Positions 49,301-55,410 of a stretch of DNA of 64,000 nt are shown one piece after another (the stretch's first letter is position 1; each line of letters starts with the position of its first letter). Source of the DNA: Nematostella vectensis (Eukaryota; Cnidaria; Anthozoa; Actiniaria; Edwardsiidae). Location: contig NC_064044.1 in assembly GCF_932526225.1 (NCBI RefSeq), forward strand, positions 13,158,953-13,222,952. The letters run 5' to 3'. A model generated the notes under the pieces. The model saw only the letters and a program-made list of their open reading frames with translations. It ran no database searches and was not told the DNA's origin. The translations under genes were made by a program, and so were the position numbers.

Positions 49301-49541
49301 AGAAAGTTAATAAATCAAGGACATTTTGTTTGATTTTAAGATGAGTTAAATTGACTAGCTTCTACTAGGTGTGGTTGTATATTCTTGCTCACGCCTCCAT
49401 GTGAAATTATAGCACCGAAAAACCATTCAATGACACTTATACAAGCAACACGCAAACAAAAAACAAAGAATAATAAGAATAGGGTTTCCAGTTATTAAAC
49501 ACAAATGACTGTACCTCTATCTGTGACAAAGCCTCTTCCAT
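18932..49541 (-). CDS. ANK: Ankyrin: 24 ankyrin repeats, ZU5-ZU5-UPA, death domain; 34 coding exons, 1661 aa
   Basis: Complete membrane-skeleton adaptor gene on the - strand. Thirty-four exons with GT/AG borders join with all phases closing to 4986 nt. The N-terminus has the ankyrin signature [13 protein letters not shown], then 24 repeats (residues about 12-795), the same number as animal ankyrins, mostly one 99-nt exon per repeat in phase 0. Then a linker with an acidic part, ZU5-1 (about 957-1100), ZU5-2 (about 1105-1250), UPA (about 1255-1400), a death domain (about 1415-1500) and a Thr-rich, acidic tail. By family knowledge the repeats bind membrane proteins such as channels and adhesion molecules, and the first ZU5 binds beta-spectrin. 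Only about 12 residues separate UPA from the death domain, so the long variable region of vertebrate ankyrins is absent. Several introns are filled with tandem copies of their own splice sites, which could affect splicing. Alternative first exons are possible. Confidence 0.93.
19708..19924 (-). CDS. ANK: Ankyrin exon 33 (death domain, second half)
   Basis: 217 nt: [18 protein letters not shown] and [18 protein letters not shown] complete the death domain, then a Thr-rich run. Acceptor and first ~17 nt recur three times upstream in an 86 bp array. Confidence 0.92.
19909..20215 (-). repeat. Exon-33 acceptor array, 86 bp unit, 3 extra copies
   Basis: GTCAGGGACGCCCGAT starts at 19909 (the exon), 19995, 20081 and 20167. 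Each unit contains the acceptor CCCGTAG plus the first 17 nt of ankyrin exon 33. Copies are nearly identical, so the expansion is recent. Confidence 0.92.
20418..20523 (-). CDS. ANK: Ankyrin exon 32 (death domain, first half)
   Basis: 106 nt: [20 protein letters not shown] then [14 protein letters not shown], matching the death-domain pattern W-x-x-LGF-x-EE-I. Donor AA|GTAAGT, phase 2. Confidence 0.9.
20648..20684 (-). CDS. ANK: Ankyrin exon 31 (microexon, UPA-death domain joint)
   Basis: 37 nt, [19 protein letters not shown] acceptor and CAG|GTAGGT donor. Its phase (0 in, 1 out) is exactly what the neighbours require. Confidence 0.82.
21010..21900 (-). repeat. Exon-30 donor array, ~55 bp unit, about 16 copies
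   Basis: Each unit on the - strand reads like the end of exon 30 (ATCTGCAACCTTAACTTG, then TCCGAAAA) followed by a donor-like GTAAGGCC. Odd and even units differ slightly (CATATGG/CAGATGG), suggesting higher-order duplication of pairs. Confidence 0.92.
21894..22130 (-). CDS. ANK: Ankyrin exon 30 (UPA end)
   Basis: 237 nt: [50 protein letters not shown]. Donor AAG|GTAAGG; the exon end and donor are repeated about 16 times downstream. Confidence 0.93.
22235..22300 (-). repeat. Single duplicated copy of the exon-29 end and donor
   Basis: Offset 110 bp from the true donor. GACATCCTTACCTCT matches GGCATCCTTACCTCT at 22351, and the next ~40 bases track exon 29 with substitutions. An early or decayed case of the exon-edge duplication seen elsewhere. 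Confidence 0.7.
22362..22593 (-). CDS. ANK: Ankyrin exon 29 (UPA)
   Basis: 232 nt: [44 protein letters not shown]. Donor GAG|GTAAGG. A diverged copy of its last 40-odd nt plus donor lies 110 bp downstream in the intron. Confidence 0.94.
23003..23307 (-). CDS. ANK: Ankyrin exon 28 (ZU5-2)
   Basis: 305 nt with [18 protein letters not shown] and [14 protein letters not shown], typical of the second ZU5; phase 2 donor AG|GTGAGT. Confidence 0.93.
23790..24019 (-). CDS. ANK: Ankyrin exon 27 (end of ZU5-1, start of ZU5-2)
   Basis: 230 nt with [12 protein letters not shown] and [14 protein letters not shown]; donor CAG|GTGAGA, phase 0. Confidence 0.93.
24355..24690. repeat. Dispersed intronic repeat, copy 1
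   Basis: About 330 bp shared with 33018-33362, including CATACATAGCGCAAGGATGA and GGAACCGATGGCC. A fragment of its start recurs, inverted, near 62095-62165. No coding content. Confidence 0.65.
24770..24850 (-). repeat. Short duplication at the exon-26 donor
   Basis: CTATCTTAAGGCATATTGCG occurs at 24781 and again at 24816; the second leads into the true donor and a diverged donor-like copy follows the first. A weak member of the exon-edge class. Confidence 0.5.
24846..25063 (-). CDS. ANK: Ankyrin exon 26 (ZU5-1)
   Basis: 218 nt: [34 protein letters not shown] as in other ankyrins; phase 1 donor G|GTAAGT. Confidence 0.93.
25236..25480 (-). CDS. ANK: Ankyrin exon 25 (start of ZU5-1)
   Basis: 245 nt with [15 protein letters not shown] and the conserved [18 protein letters not shown], the ZU5 hallmark. 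CTTTAAG acceptor, phase 2 donor AG|GTGTGG. Confidence 0.92.
25800..25980. repeat. Short tandem repeat, ~28 bp unit
   Basis: GGTGCGCCAGACAACTTCAG-type units repeat about six times in ankyrin intron 24. Confidence 0.75.
26140..26381 (-). CDS. ANK: Ankyrin exon 24 (linker)
   Basis: 242 nt completing the split Val codon, acidic and Ser/Arg-rich, with [13 protein letters not shown] and [12 protein letters not shown]. Phase 0 donor CAG|GTAACG. Confidence 0.87.
26645..27975 (-). repeat. Exon-23 donor array, 100 bp unit, about 13 copies
   Basis: CAGTAGCTAGGAAGCTGC recurs every 100 bp from 26701 to 27901 with few changes. On the - strand each unit contains the end of exon 23 (CTGGAACAGGGAGAGAATG) and its donor GAAG|GTGGGTG. 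At the far edge (26655-26690) a longer piece of the exon's Glu-rich coding part is found again. Confidence 0.94.
27950..28169 (-). CDS. ANK: Ankyrin exon 23 (repeat 24 and acidic linker)
   Basis: 220 nt, [15 protein letters not shown] then a Glu-rich linker; ends in phase 1 at GAAGAAG|GTGGGT. Its last ~26 nt plus donor are copied about 12 times in the following intron, so many alternative donors exist; the first keeps the frame. Confidence 0.85.
28802..28999 (-). CDS. ANK: Ankyrin exon 22 (repeats 22 and 23)
   Basis: 198 nt carrying two 33-residue repeats, [14 protein letters not shown] and [14 protein letters not shown], in one exon; donor AGC|GTAAGT. Confidence 0.94.
29014..29165. repeat. 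Intronic tandem repeat, ~57 bp unit, 3 copies
   Basis: GAACACTTACTGGTAACAG units separated by AAAC-rich spacers, upstream of exon 22. Contains no exon sequence. Confidence 0.75.
29260..29358 (-). CDS. ANK: Ankyrin exon 21 (repeat 21)
   Basis: 99 nt, [14 protein letters not shown]; donor GTG|GTACGT. Confidence 0.93.
29542..29640 (-). CDS. ANK: Ankyrin exon 20 (repeat 20)
   Basis: 99 nt, [14 protein letters not shown]; donor AAC|GTGAGT. Confidence 0.93.
29750..30078 (-). repeat. Degenerate repeats of the exon-19 donor
   Basis: Variants of CTGGGTTACCTGTG occur several times up to the true donor at 30078. On the - strand they read CACAG|GTAACCCAG. Old and decayed compared with the other arrays. 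Confidence 0.5.
30079..30177 (-). CDS. ANK: Ankyrin exon 19 (repeat 19)
   Basis: 99 nt, [14 protein letters not shown]; donor CAG|GTAACC with degenerate copies downstream. Confidence 0.94.
30340..30500 (-). repeat. Repeats of the exon-18 intron start
   Basis: TGCGTGACATACAT-type units repeat about eight times; on the - strand they carry GTATGTCACGC, the first bases of the intron after exon 18. Confidence 0.6.
30547..30645 (-). CDS. ANK: Ankyrin exon 18 (repeat 18)
   Basis: 99 nt, [14 protein letters not shown]; donor AAG|GTATGT, with the intron start GTATGTCACGC repeated downstream. Confidence 0.94.
30821..30919 (-). CDS. ANK: Ankyrin exon 17 (repeat 17)
   Basis: 99 nt, [14 protein letters not shown]; donor AAG|GTAACC. 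Confidence 0.94.
30990..32298 (-). repeat. 46 bp minisatellite, about 28 copies
   Basis: AACTAAGTAGAGGTTCGTC units are almost identical. The core ACTAAGTRGAGG and a GCTTACTCCC segment also occur in the neighbouring 69 bp array, so this looks like a secondary expansion of the exon-16 donor array. Confidence 0.93.
32299..32755 (-). repeat. Exon-16 donor array, ~69 bp unit, about 6 copies
   Basis: AGAATACTATAG recurs at 32343, 32412, 32481 and 32550. The copy nearest the exon duplicates its last ~20 nt: CCTGGATAGCAACACCACAT (about 32651) matches CTTGGATAGTAACATCACAT at the true exon end. Confidence 0.86.
32731..32829 (-). CDS. ANK: Ankyrin exon 16 (repeat 16)
   Basis: 99 nt, [14 protein letters not shown]; donor AAG|GTTAGT. 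Its end and donor seed the arrays at 30990-32730. Confidence 0.93.
33018..33362. repeat. Dispersed intronic repeat, copy 2
   Basis: Second copy of the 24355-24690 element, about 80% alike by eye, in ankyrin intron 15. Confidence 0.65.
35233..35439 (-). CDS. Putative nested small single-pass membrane protein (68 aa)
   Basis: Intronless ORF within an ankyrin intron and on the same strand. It has a polar N-terminus, one hydrophobic segment ([17 protein letters not shown], about residues 22-38) and a basic, Gln/Arg-rich C-terminus. Codon use is much more GC-rich than the AT-rich intron around it, which suggests selection. I do not recognise the family. It could be a real nested gene, a retrocopy or a cassette exon; an overlapping out-of-frame ATG lies 4 bases upstream. 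Confidence 0.42.
   Translation of the reverse strand: MGDTQYYYSPWLESMGDPARALGTIFTLLGVSAMIFSFVYRRNLQQQREIREGRKHARTSDGECQQQV
37550..37648 (-). CDS. ANK: Ankyrin exon 15 (repeat 15)
   Basis: 99 nt, [14 protein letters not shown]. Acceptor and first ~7 nt recur three more times upstream. Confidence 0.93.
37643..37850 (-). repeat. Exon-15 acceptor array, ~62 bp unit, 4 copies
   Basis: GCGGTCCTGC at 37643 (true exon), 37705, 37766 and 37828. Each unit contains CTCC(T/C)GCAG plus GACCGCG, the acceptor and first seven exon bases. Confidence 0.9.
37851..39421. other. Ankyrin intron 14, upstream part
   Basis: AT-rich, with a C homopolymer near 38815; no gene or clear repeat recognised. Confidence 0.45.
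39422..39520 (-). CDS. ANK: Ankyrin exon 14 (repeat 14)
   Basis: 99 nt, [14 protein letters not shown]; donor CAG|GTAATC. Confidence 0.93.
39580..39790. repeat. Short degenerate repeats of ATTCCGGAT
   Basis: GGATTCCGGATCCTAGT-like pieces recur about seven times in ankyrin intron 13, framed by CCCCATGACAGGT and its complement ACCTGTCATGGGG, forming a loose inverted-repeat element. Confidence 0.6.
40219..40317 (-). CDS. ANK: Ankyrin exon 13 (repeat 13)
   Basis: 99 nt, [14 protein letters not shown]; donor GTG|GTAAGT. Confidence 0.93.
40902..41000 (-). CDS. ANK: Ankyrin exon 12 (repeat 12)
   Basis: 99 nt, [14 protein letters not shown]; only 78 bp of intron separates it from exon 11. Confidence 0.94.
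41079..41177 (-). CDS. ANK: Ankyrin exon 11 (repeat 11)
   Basis: 99 nt, [14 protein letters not shown]; donor AGG|GTAAGT. Confidence 0.94.
41230..41835. repeat. Two adjacent intronic minisatellites in ankyrin intron 10
   Basis: 41230-41560 has ~50-60 bp units with ACTGAGTTATTGCCGAACA; 41570-41830 has 20-24 bp units with GAACAGTACCGAGT. No exon bases are included. Confidence 0.85.
41899..41997 (-). CDS. ANK: Ankyrin exon 10 (repeat 10)
   Basis: 99 nt, [14 protein letters not shown]; donor ACG|GTAAGC. Confidence 0.93.
42460..42503. repeat. Short dispersed motif
   Basis: TGACGTTTCGAGCGTTAGCC followed by CTTCGTCGGAGC, with the look of the end of a dispersed repeat. Confidence 0.4.
42516..42660. 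mobile_element. MITE-like element 14 bp downstream of ankyrin exon 9
   Basis: 145 bp with perfect 12 bp terminal inverted repeats GGCGTAGCCAGG and CCTGGCTACGCC. No ORF. Confidence 0.75.
42675..42773 (-). CDS. ANK: Ankyrin exon 9 (repeat 9)
   Basis: 99 nt, [14 protein letters not shown]. Its acceptor and first ~27 nt are repeated about eight times directly upstream. A MITE lies 14 bp past its donor. Confidence 0.93.
42774..43220 (-). repeat. Exon-9 acceptor array, 52-54 bp unit, about 8 extra copies
   Basis: Each unit on the - strand has TTTGCTTACAG followed by GACARCCTAACGCCTCTGCA, the acceptor and first ~27 nt of exon 9. The nearest copy starts 54 bp from the true exon and is open in the exon's frame (18 codons). 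Confidence 0.94.
43433..43534 (-). CDS. ANK: Ankyrin exon 8 (repeat 8)
   Basis: 102 nt, one residue longer than usual: [15 protein letters not shown] in place of N-x-x-T/A-PLH. Donor AAG|GTAATG. Confidence 0.92.
44000..44098 (-). CDS. ANK: Ankyrin exon 7 (repeat 7)
   Basis: 99 nt, [14 protein letters not shown]; donor AAG|GTACGT. Confidence 0.94.
44205..44227. repeat. C homopolymer
   Basis: Run of C in ankyrin intron 6; likely length-variable. Confidence 0.8.
44383..44481 (-). CDS. ANK: Ankyrin exon 6 (repeat 6)
   Basis: 99 nt, [13 protein letters not shown]; donor CCG|GTTTGT is weak but keeps phase 0. Confidence 0.88.
44560..44739 (-). CDS. ANK: Ankyrin exon 5 (repeats 4 and short 5)
   Basis: 180 nt with [14 protein letters not shown] and a shortened repeat [14 protein letters not shown] of 27 residues. 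The short fifth repeat is a known oddity of all ankyrins and supports orthology. Its acceptor and first 24 nt are duplicated upstream in an array. Confidence 0.93.
44716..45060 (-). repeat. Exon-5 acceptor array, ~78 bp unit, 4 extra copies
   Basis: Copies of CATGTACAGAGGGGTGAAGC start near 44716 (true exon), 44791, 44870, 44947 and 45027. On the - strand each carries the acceptor CCTTATAG and about 24 nt of exon 5. A fifth, diverged copy is isolated at about 45250-45300. Confidence 0.9.
45405..45503 (-). CDS. ANK: Ankyrin exon 4 (repeat 3)
   Basis: 99 nt, [14 protein letters not shown] is near-identical to vertebrate ankyrin repeat 3; donor CAG|GTAAGG. Confidence 0.94.
45772..45795. repeat. 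G homopolymer
   Basis: Run of G in ankyrin intron 3. Confidence 0.8.
45985..46180. repeat. Intronic tandem repeat, ~70 bp unit, 3 copies
   Basis: TTTTGGTTACTGCTTTTTCT units with ATTCTTTAATAACAT; no exon content. Confidence 0.8.
46279..46377 (-). CDS. ANK: Ankyrin exon 3 (repeat 2)
   Basis: 99 nt starting [14 protein letters not shown], the family-typical second repeat; donor AAG|GTACTG. Confidence 0.93.
46827..46922 (-). CDS. ANK: Ankyrin exon 2 (repeat 1)
   Basis: 96 nt, residues 10-41, with [13 protein letters not shown] and INTCN-like DIHTCN, the conserved ankyrin N-terminal repeat. TTTGCAG acceptor, GTAAGT donor. Confidence 0.93.
47698..47960 (-). mobile_element. Relative of the CAGGCCCGTACCCAGG element, inverted
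   Basis: Shares the inner segment around TAGTTTTGTCTACAAATA and ACTGATCTAGCTTATG with 6558-6831 and 48067-48349, on the opposite strand. Confidence 0.55.
48067..48349 (+). mobile_element. Relative of the CAGGCCCGTACCCAGG element
   Basis: Starts CAGGCCTGTACCCAGG; shares GACAAAACTATAAAGCAT and CACTCTGGTATGAGCCAAAT with 6558-6831. The far inverted end is degraded. Confidence 0.6.
48891..49022. repeat. 67 bp direct duplication
   Basis: TTAGCTCAAGATTCCACTTA begins at about 48890 and again at about 48957, nearly identical over 65 bp. Confidence 0.85.
49515..49541 (-). CDS. ANK: Ankyrin exon 1 (start codon)
   Basis: Nine codons from ATG (MEEALSQIE), donor GAG|GTACAG, phase 0. It is the nearest upstream ATG exon that fits the phase of exon 2, but 2.6 kb away, so other first exons may exist. 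Confidence 0.7.
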
Positions 49542-49670
49542 ATTTCACGGTGAATTTTCAAGAAGATCGAGCTGATTGTAAGGTTATTTTTCCTCAAACT
49601 GCATTCTATTTAGCATAAATGCGATAACTTGCGCGCAAAACCGCTAAAAATGTTAATAACACGGTTTGGT

Positions 49671-49895
49671 TTAAGGTCTATTTTTCTTTTGAGTGGCTTC
49701 CAATCCGATAATTCGGTCTTTTAAAGTCAAAACATCTAGGCATTTTTTTTCTGTCGCTTGAATTTTGTGTATACTATAAAAGTCAGTGAGATCTTTAGAC
49801 AAACATAGTGCATATTCGCGGGCACGCATGAAGGTAGTGCTTTGATGAAGTCGGCATTTACACCGAATAGGACAATCAATCGATGGAACAGACAC
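49671..49895 (-). CDS. Coding-like ORF just upstream of ankyrin exon 1 (hypothetical)
   Basis: Open for about 70 codons, ending ATQKKNRP-stop. The sequence looks protein-like (Cys pairs near the start, Lys-rich end) but I recognise no domain and the best start is uncertain. It may be a last exon of an unknown gene, an upstream ORF in an ankyrin 5' leader, or chance. Confidence 0.2.
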   Translation of the reverse strand: MSVPSIDCPIRCKCRLHQSTTFMRAREYALCLSKDLTDFYSIHKIQATEKKCLDVLTLKDRIIGLEATQKKNRP

Positions 49896-51066
49896 AAATC
49901 AAAATAACCTCTGCACGCTATACTAACTTCATTCAACAATTGCAGCCAGGAAAAATACCGATTTCTCCATATGAGGCTGAGAGGTCACTATAAAAATTCT
50001 ACATTCTGGACTACGGTGTAAAAGTTATTGTAAGTACGTAGTAAGCGAAATTCACTTCAAGTGTCCTTACATTGTGAAGACAGCTTTACTTACTAAAGCG
50101 CCAGACATTATTATAATTTCCACAACGTTAAGGCTATTTTAGAGATCCAAAATTCAGCACAATCCAAAATGTAACTTTTTTGGTTCGTAATAAAGTCTCC
50201 TGGTGTAAATTATGTTTGTATTATGAAAAAAATCGTGGTTCTAAGTTCGCACGCGACGTGAACAGAGAAAAGCCGATTGCACCAACCTGATTCAAACCAC
50301 CACTCTCCTTTTCCTTCATTTCGCTAAATGACAGCTCCCGCGTAGCAGTTAAGCTCTGTGATACTATGTGCTATGCTGGGTCTTGGGGCTTAGCGCATAA
50401 CAAGCCGTGTTTATGAAGAAAATGGCGGTGTTTTAGCCTGAATCCGAGGCGCCAAGGGAAAAGTCTACAGAGAAAAGGGCGAGGTAGATCTGCGCATGCG
50501 CAGGCGACGTCAAAACACAAACGAGAAGCTACAAGAATGAATATATTTATACGGACCAAGTACTAAACATTAGAGCCCGCTTATACAACATCTCTATTAT
50601 CCACGAGCTTATGACAAAAATAAAGCTGTAATCGATACCTCCCAGGTGCCAAAAATTACAGTGTAGCCGGCTTTGTTTGAAAAATAATATTTTTACCTAA
50701 GTTTTAAATTCAATGCCGCGAGGCCCCTAAAGATAGCATCTAATGATCTGTGTTTTGGGTAAAAAATGCGTGGAAACGTGATCGTTCATTTTATCTTATG
50801 ATAGATAGCCTGGATTTAAGTTACGTACATTGTCTGTATATTGATTACAGGAAAACAAAATGTCTGATATTTGAAGTATGGGATAATTAATTTGATTTAA
50901 AAATTTGGATATTTTAGATTCAATTTGAGAAAAATATATCCCCGAGCAATTACCTGGATCGAGTAGCCTAACAAGGGCATAAACAAATAAGGAAGGGGGA
51001 GGGGTGTTTCACTATGTGATACTAGGTTCTTTGTGCTTATCGTCAATTATTCTCGTATAAGATCAA

Positions 51067-51099
<33 letters not shown>

Positions 51100-51311
51100 G
51101 ATCGACTTGTTTACGTGTTTTGCGAAATCATGCTTGACTTCCGCTAGTAAATGAACCCCTTCTAATCCCGCTAATTCTCTTGTTGGTATTTTTCAAAATC
51201 AACATAAAATAAAATCACAAAATATTCATAAATATGTTCTCTCTAATGCAAAAAATAACAAAGATACCTAAAAATAGAACATATTTATGAGTAAGTCCCA
51301 CTGTACTTATG

Positions 51312-51490
51312 TTAAGCATGGCGATTTCGGCGCAAATTCCTTAGTACGGTCTTTCGTCTGCTACTAGTTGGAATAAATGTTGTCAAGTCATGCTGTTTTT
51401 TACAGTCTTCGATAAGTTCTAGCTCGCTAACCCGAAGGTCAAGAGCTTTATTCATTGAAAAAAATGACCTAAGAATAGTATGGGTCGCTA
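51312..51490 (-). CDS. Possible terminal exon (hypothetical)
   Basis: After a T-rich tract and TTGACAG acceptor, about 59 codons run to a stop (RRKTVLRNLRRNRHA). Basic C-terminus, no recognised domain. Supported only by open frame and acceptor. Confidence 0.22.
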
Positions 51491-51910
51491 TGTCTGTCAA
51501 AAAAAAAACACACAGACTAAAGTATCAATTTTTGTTAATTGACTATTCAAATTGAAATAGTTTTCAAAAGGACTAATAATGAAATAAATTGTATCGTTTA
51601 TCTAGGATAAGATAACCAGAACATTTTTGTTTGTTATTGATTAGTATCAATAGATGAATGTGTGGAGAGTTTTAGTGATTATAATAGATCCAATTTAAAA
51701 AATAAATAAAAGAAACAGAGTCGTAAATGGATGTTTTGGCTTCCTTGGCGCGTATAGAGTTTTTCAGAATCGCTTAAAAGCCCACGGAGGCGTTAATTCG
51801 AATAACGAGGCGCTTATTTCAAAATTCAGACTTCAGGTCTATATAAACAACTGTCATGTCTTAGAAATCAAATAATATCATCAACTCCAACAAATGAGTT
51901 TAGCTTCATT

Positions 51911-51941
<31 letters not shown>

Positions 51942-53020
51942 GGGGGCTAACTCCAAGGGGGCACATTCGATGCGTGCGCTTGTAGGAAGCTGGGCATTAA
52001 TGATTATTATTTCTTAAATTGAACACACGCAAAAGAAAATGTTAAAAAAAATAATGTTAGGAAGGAAACCCGAGAGGAGGCGTGGGATTATTGATCGCGC
52101 CTAAAATAAACTTGTCTTCAATGAAAGGCCCCTCAAAATAAATCTGATTGGAACAAACAAGTTGCAGTCACTTATTGATCAGTTGATAAGCGTTTTAATT
52201 TCCATTCAAGGTTGTGTGACTGGATGTGTGGTACAATATGACACGGTGCGTGTTTGGTATGATTATATATCATTAAAGTTCAAAGATAGTTCAAAGCCCC
52301 AATGTTAATAAAAGAATGGACGCTACTCGAGACAAATAATATTTGAAAAAAAAAAACAAGAAAAGCATCAATTAAGCAATGAGAGTATGCCAGTATTTGA
52401 TGCATCGTTTAAGGATATTTTTATGTATCGCTATTATTATATTTATGTGTTTTGTAGAACATTGAGGAGATAAAAAATACAAATAAGTAAATTATAATTC
52501 CATACTACTGCATGGGACACCTAATGTCCTTTGTATTCATTATTTGATTGTGTATTATTTAAGAGACCAGTGGCCCTGAAACAAATCTATACTATCACAC
52601 AGTGAGTTTGGCTCGAATATGTTTTTAATTCAATAAAAATCGTGATGAAATTTAACCCGCTAGTCACACCCGCAATAGCTGTCTTGGTCGGAGCCCGTGC
52701 TGTCGGCTTACTACTGCCAACTACTAAAATATTCTTGAAGTTACGCGTGAATTCATAAAACAAACAGCATGTTTTCTTAGCACGAGGATAGAATAGCAAG
52801 TTGTGTTTGTATAAAACACGTGTGGTATAAATTATGCTTTAGAGTATAGAGGATGCACGCAGTAAGTCGAAGGAAAGTTGCTATATTTGCGATAATATTT
52901 ATTCTATGTTAAGCATGTTACTGATAAAATAGAGACCGGACATAATCAATTAATTTATAAACACTCACCACGATATCTCTCATGTCAGAAATCCCGTGAA
53001 GTTAGTCTTGAAATTTTTAC

Positions 53021-53139
53021 CAAGTCCAGAGGTCCCCGACTAAATACCCTGCCTCTTCTTGTACGATCGTCAAATACCCATCGCCGTGTTTCTCGCATCC
53101 ACTCTGAACCCTTGCTAATTGAGTCCTCTATTCGCTGTG
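53021..53139 (-). CDS. Possible internal exon (hypothetical)
   Basis: A pyrimidine tract with CTAAT and GTGCACAG precedes about 39 codons rich in Arg/Asp (RETRRWVFDDRTRRGR), with a donor-like GTAAAA. It might belong with 51312-51490, but the joint is untested. Confidence 0.2.
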
Positions 53140-54264
53140 CTGTGCACCAAAGGAACACGATTAGACAAGCAAACAGACAACACACGGCATTGCTACTGAA
53201 GTACCTCTGTATAGGTACTGATAAAGGAGTGATCTGAAGCTTAGAATGAGATATCTACATTAATGATTGACACACGGAATATGATACAAATGTCGAGAGA
53301 AGATTGCAAGGCACGCAACACAGGGATACCAAACTCGCAAAACTTCCCATTGCTAGCTGCCTACAAAAAAAGAAACATCTTTTTTTATTATATGTTATAT
53401 TTTGCACAGATTACGCATCTAGGAAGAATATGTGTTTCAAGACCGAACAAAATCTGAGTCTCCAATTCTCCGAGCTCCAAAGTCACGAAGGTCCGGATTG
53501 TTCTCGAAACGTTTTGGCCGTTCAATCTAAAATCTCAATGCATGAAAGTCAAATATCCATTTGGATGTATCATGCCATAGTATCGCTGTTAAATCGAATT
53601 TAGTATAGTTTTGTTCAGTTCTACGGTACCGTTTTTTAATTGTGATGAATAAGGATGTCGTTCAATCAACTGTTTGCATTTCCAGATGCGTGCACCCAAT
53701 AAAGACACGACACCTTAGGGGATAAAAGACCTCCCGGGACCTCTTACCTTTTGTATGGCAAACTAGAGCACTCTCTGGCCACAGGAGGCCGTCGATTTTT
53801 CTATTATCGTCTCCTGCTGACTAGAGCCATCACATGCGCGGAAACAAAGCGGACTTTACGGGTAGTCCAAAGCATGAAACCTCCAAGGAAAAATTGAAAT
53901 AAATTCTTATTAAAGAAAGTTTAATATTTCAGAAATCATTTAAGAGTTAGAGTTATGAAAGATTCGGGTTAATATTACACGCCTGTCCTCGCGTTTTTAT
54001 GAGCTTGTCGTGACCATGTAGCAATTTCATGTAGTTTTACGTAAAAGGAATTGAATTCCCCATTGCTTTGCATGGTACCATTTTAGGCTTGGTACTCTCT
54101 CGGGATTAACCACGGATAAATATTACGAGAGAAGTCACGCCAATATGATTGATGACGACTATATATGCTTGATGCACCTCACGGAAATCTTGTGACGCAT
54201 TGTTACACAACGTTGATACACCTGAGAAGCGATAGACCACGCGACATGTGTGAAGTCCAGGGAC

Positions 54265-54398
54265 AAGAAACAAGTTTGTCCCTTGAGAAATGCCTGAATA
54301 TTTGCAGAGTAGCGAAGCAGCTTATTCCCAACTTAAGCAGATCTCACATGCCCCTGAGCAAATATTCAGACATTTCTCAAGAGACAAGCTTGTTTCTT
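54265..54398. repeat. Palindrome with 41 bp arms next to a minisatellite
   Basis: Left arm 54265-54305 (AAGAAACAAGTTTGTCCC...) and right arm 54358-54398 are inverted copies with about three mismatches; the loop is 52 bp. The minisatellite starts about 15 bp further on. Confidence 0.85.
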
Positions 54399-54411
54399 CA
54401 TTCATCACAAC

Positions 54412-55410
54412 TGAGATGTGTGATATACCGTAACGCGAGATGTGTGATACACCACGCAAGATGTGTGATACAACGTAACGTGAGATGTGTGATACACCGT
54501 AACGTGAGATGTGTGATACACCGTAACGCGAGATGTGTGATACACCGTAACGCGAGATGTGTGATACACCGTAACGCGAGATGTGATACACCGTAACGTG
54601 ATATGTGTGACAAGCCACGCGAGATGTGTGATACACCGTAACGTGAGATGTGTGATACACCGTAACGTGACATGTGTGATACACCACGCGAGATGTGTGA
54701 TACACCGTAACGTGAGATGTGTGATACACCGTAACGCGAGATGTGTGATACACCGTAACGCGAGATGTGATACACCGTAACGTGACATTTGTGATACACC
54801 ACGCGAGATGTGTGATACACCGTAAGACGAGATGTGTGATACACCGTAACGCGAGATGTGATACACCGTAACGTGACATGTGTGATACACCACGCGAGAT
54901 GTGTGATACACCGTAACGTGAGATGTGTGATACACCACGCGAGATGTGTGATACACCGTAACGTGAGATGTGTGATACACCACGCGAGATGTGTGATACA
55001 ACGTAACGTGAGATGTGTGATACACTGTAACGTGAGATGTGTGATACACCGTAACGCGAGATGTGTGATACACCGTAACGTGAGATGTGTGATACACCGT
55101 AACGCGAGATGTGTGATACACCGTAACGCGAGATGTGTGATACACCGTAACGCGAGATGTGTGACAAGCCACGCGAGATGTGTGATACACCGTAACGTGA
55201 GATGTGTGACAAGCCACGCGAGATGTGTGATACTCCGTAACGTGAGATGTGTGATACACCGTAACACGAGATGTGTGATATACCGTAACGCGAGATGATA
55301 TACACCGTAACGTGACATGTGTGATACACCACGCGAGATGTGTGATACACCGTAACGTGAGATGTGTGATACACCGTAACGCGAGATGTGTGATACACCG
55401 TAACGCGAGT
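54412..55410. repeat. ~1 kb minisatellite, 24 bp and 18 bp units
   Basis: Units GAGATGTGTGATACACCGTAACGC alternate with shorter units lacking the GTAACGY part (…ACACCACGC) and with AAGCCACGC variants, giving a barcode-like order of unit types. Unit lengths divisible by 3 leave long but meaningless open frames on both strands. Confidence 0.95.

Larger units (their letters stand above)
46923..49514. other. Ankyrin intron 1 (2.6 kb)
   Basis: AT-rich; holds two relatives of the 6558-6831 MITE, in opposite orientation (47698-47960 and 48067-48349), homopolymer G/C runs and a 67 bp direct duplication at 48891-49022. No exon recognised. Confidence 0.5.
49896..54160. other. Intergenic stretch upstream of ankyrin
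   Basis: AT-rich. Contains an (AAT)n microsatellite (51067-51098), a GT/G run (51911-51946) and two weak - strand exon candidates (51312-51490, 53021-53139). Otherwise nothing is seen. Confidence 0.45.
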
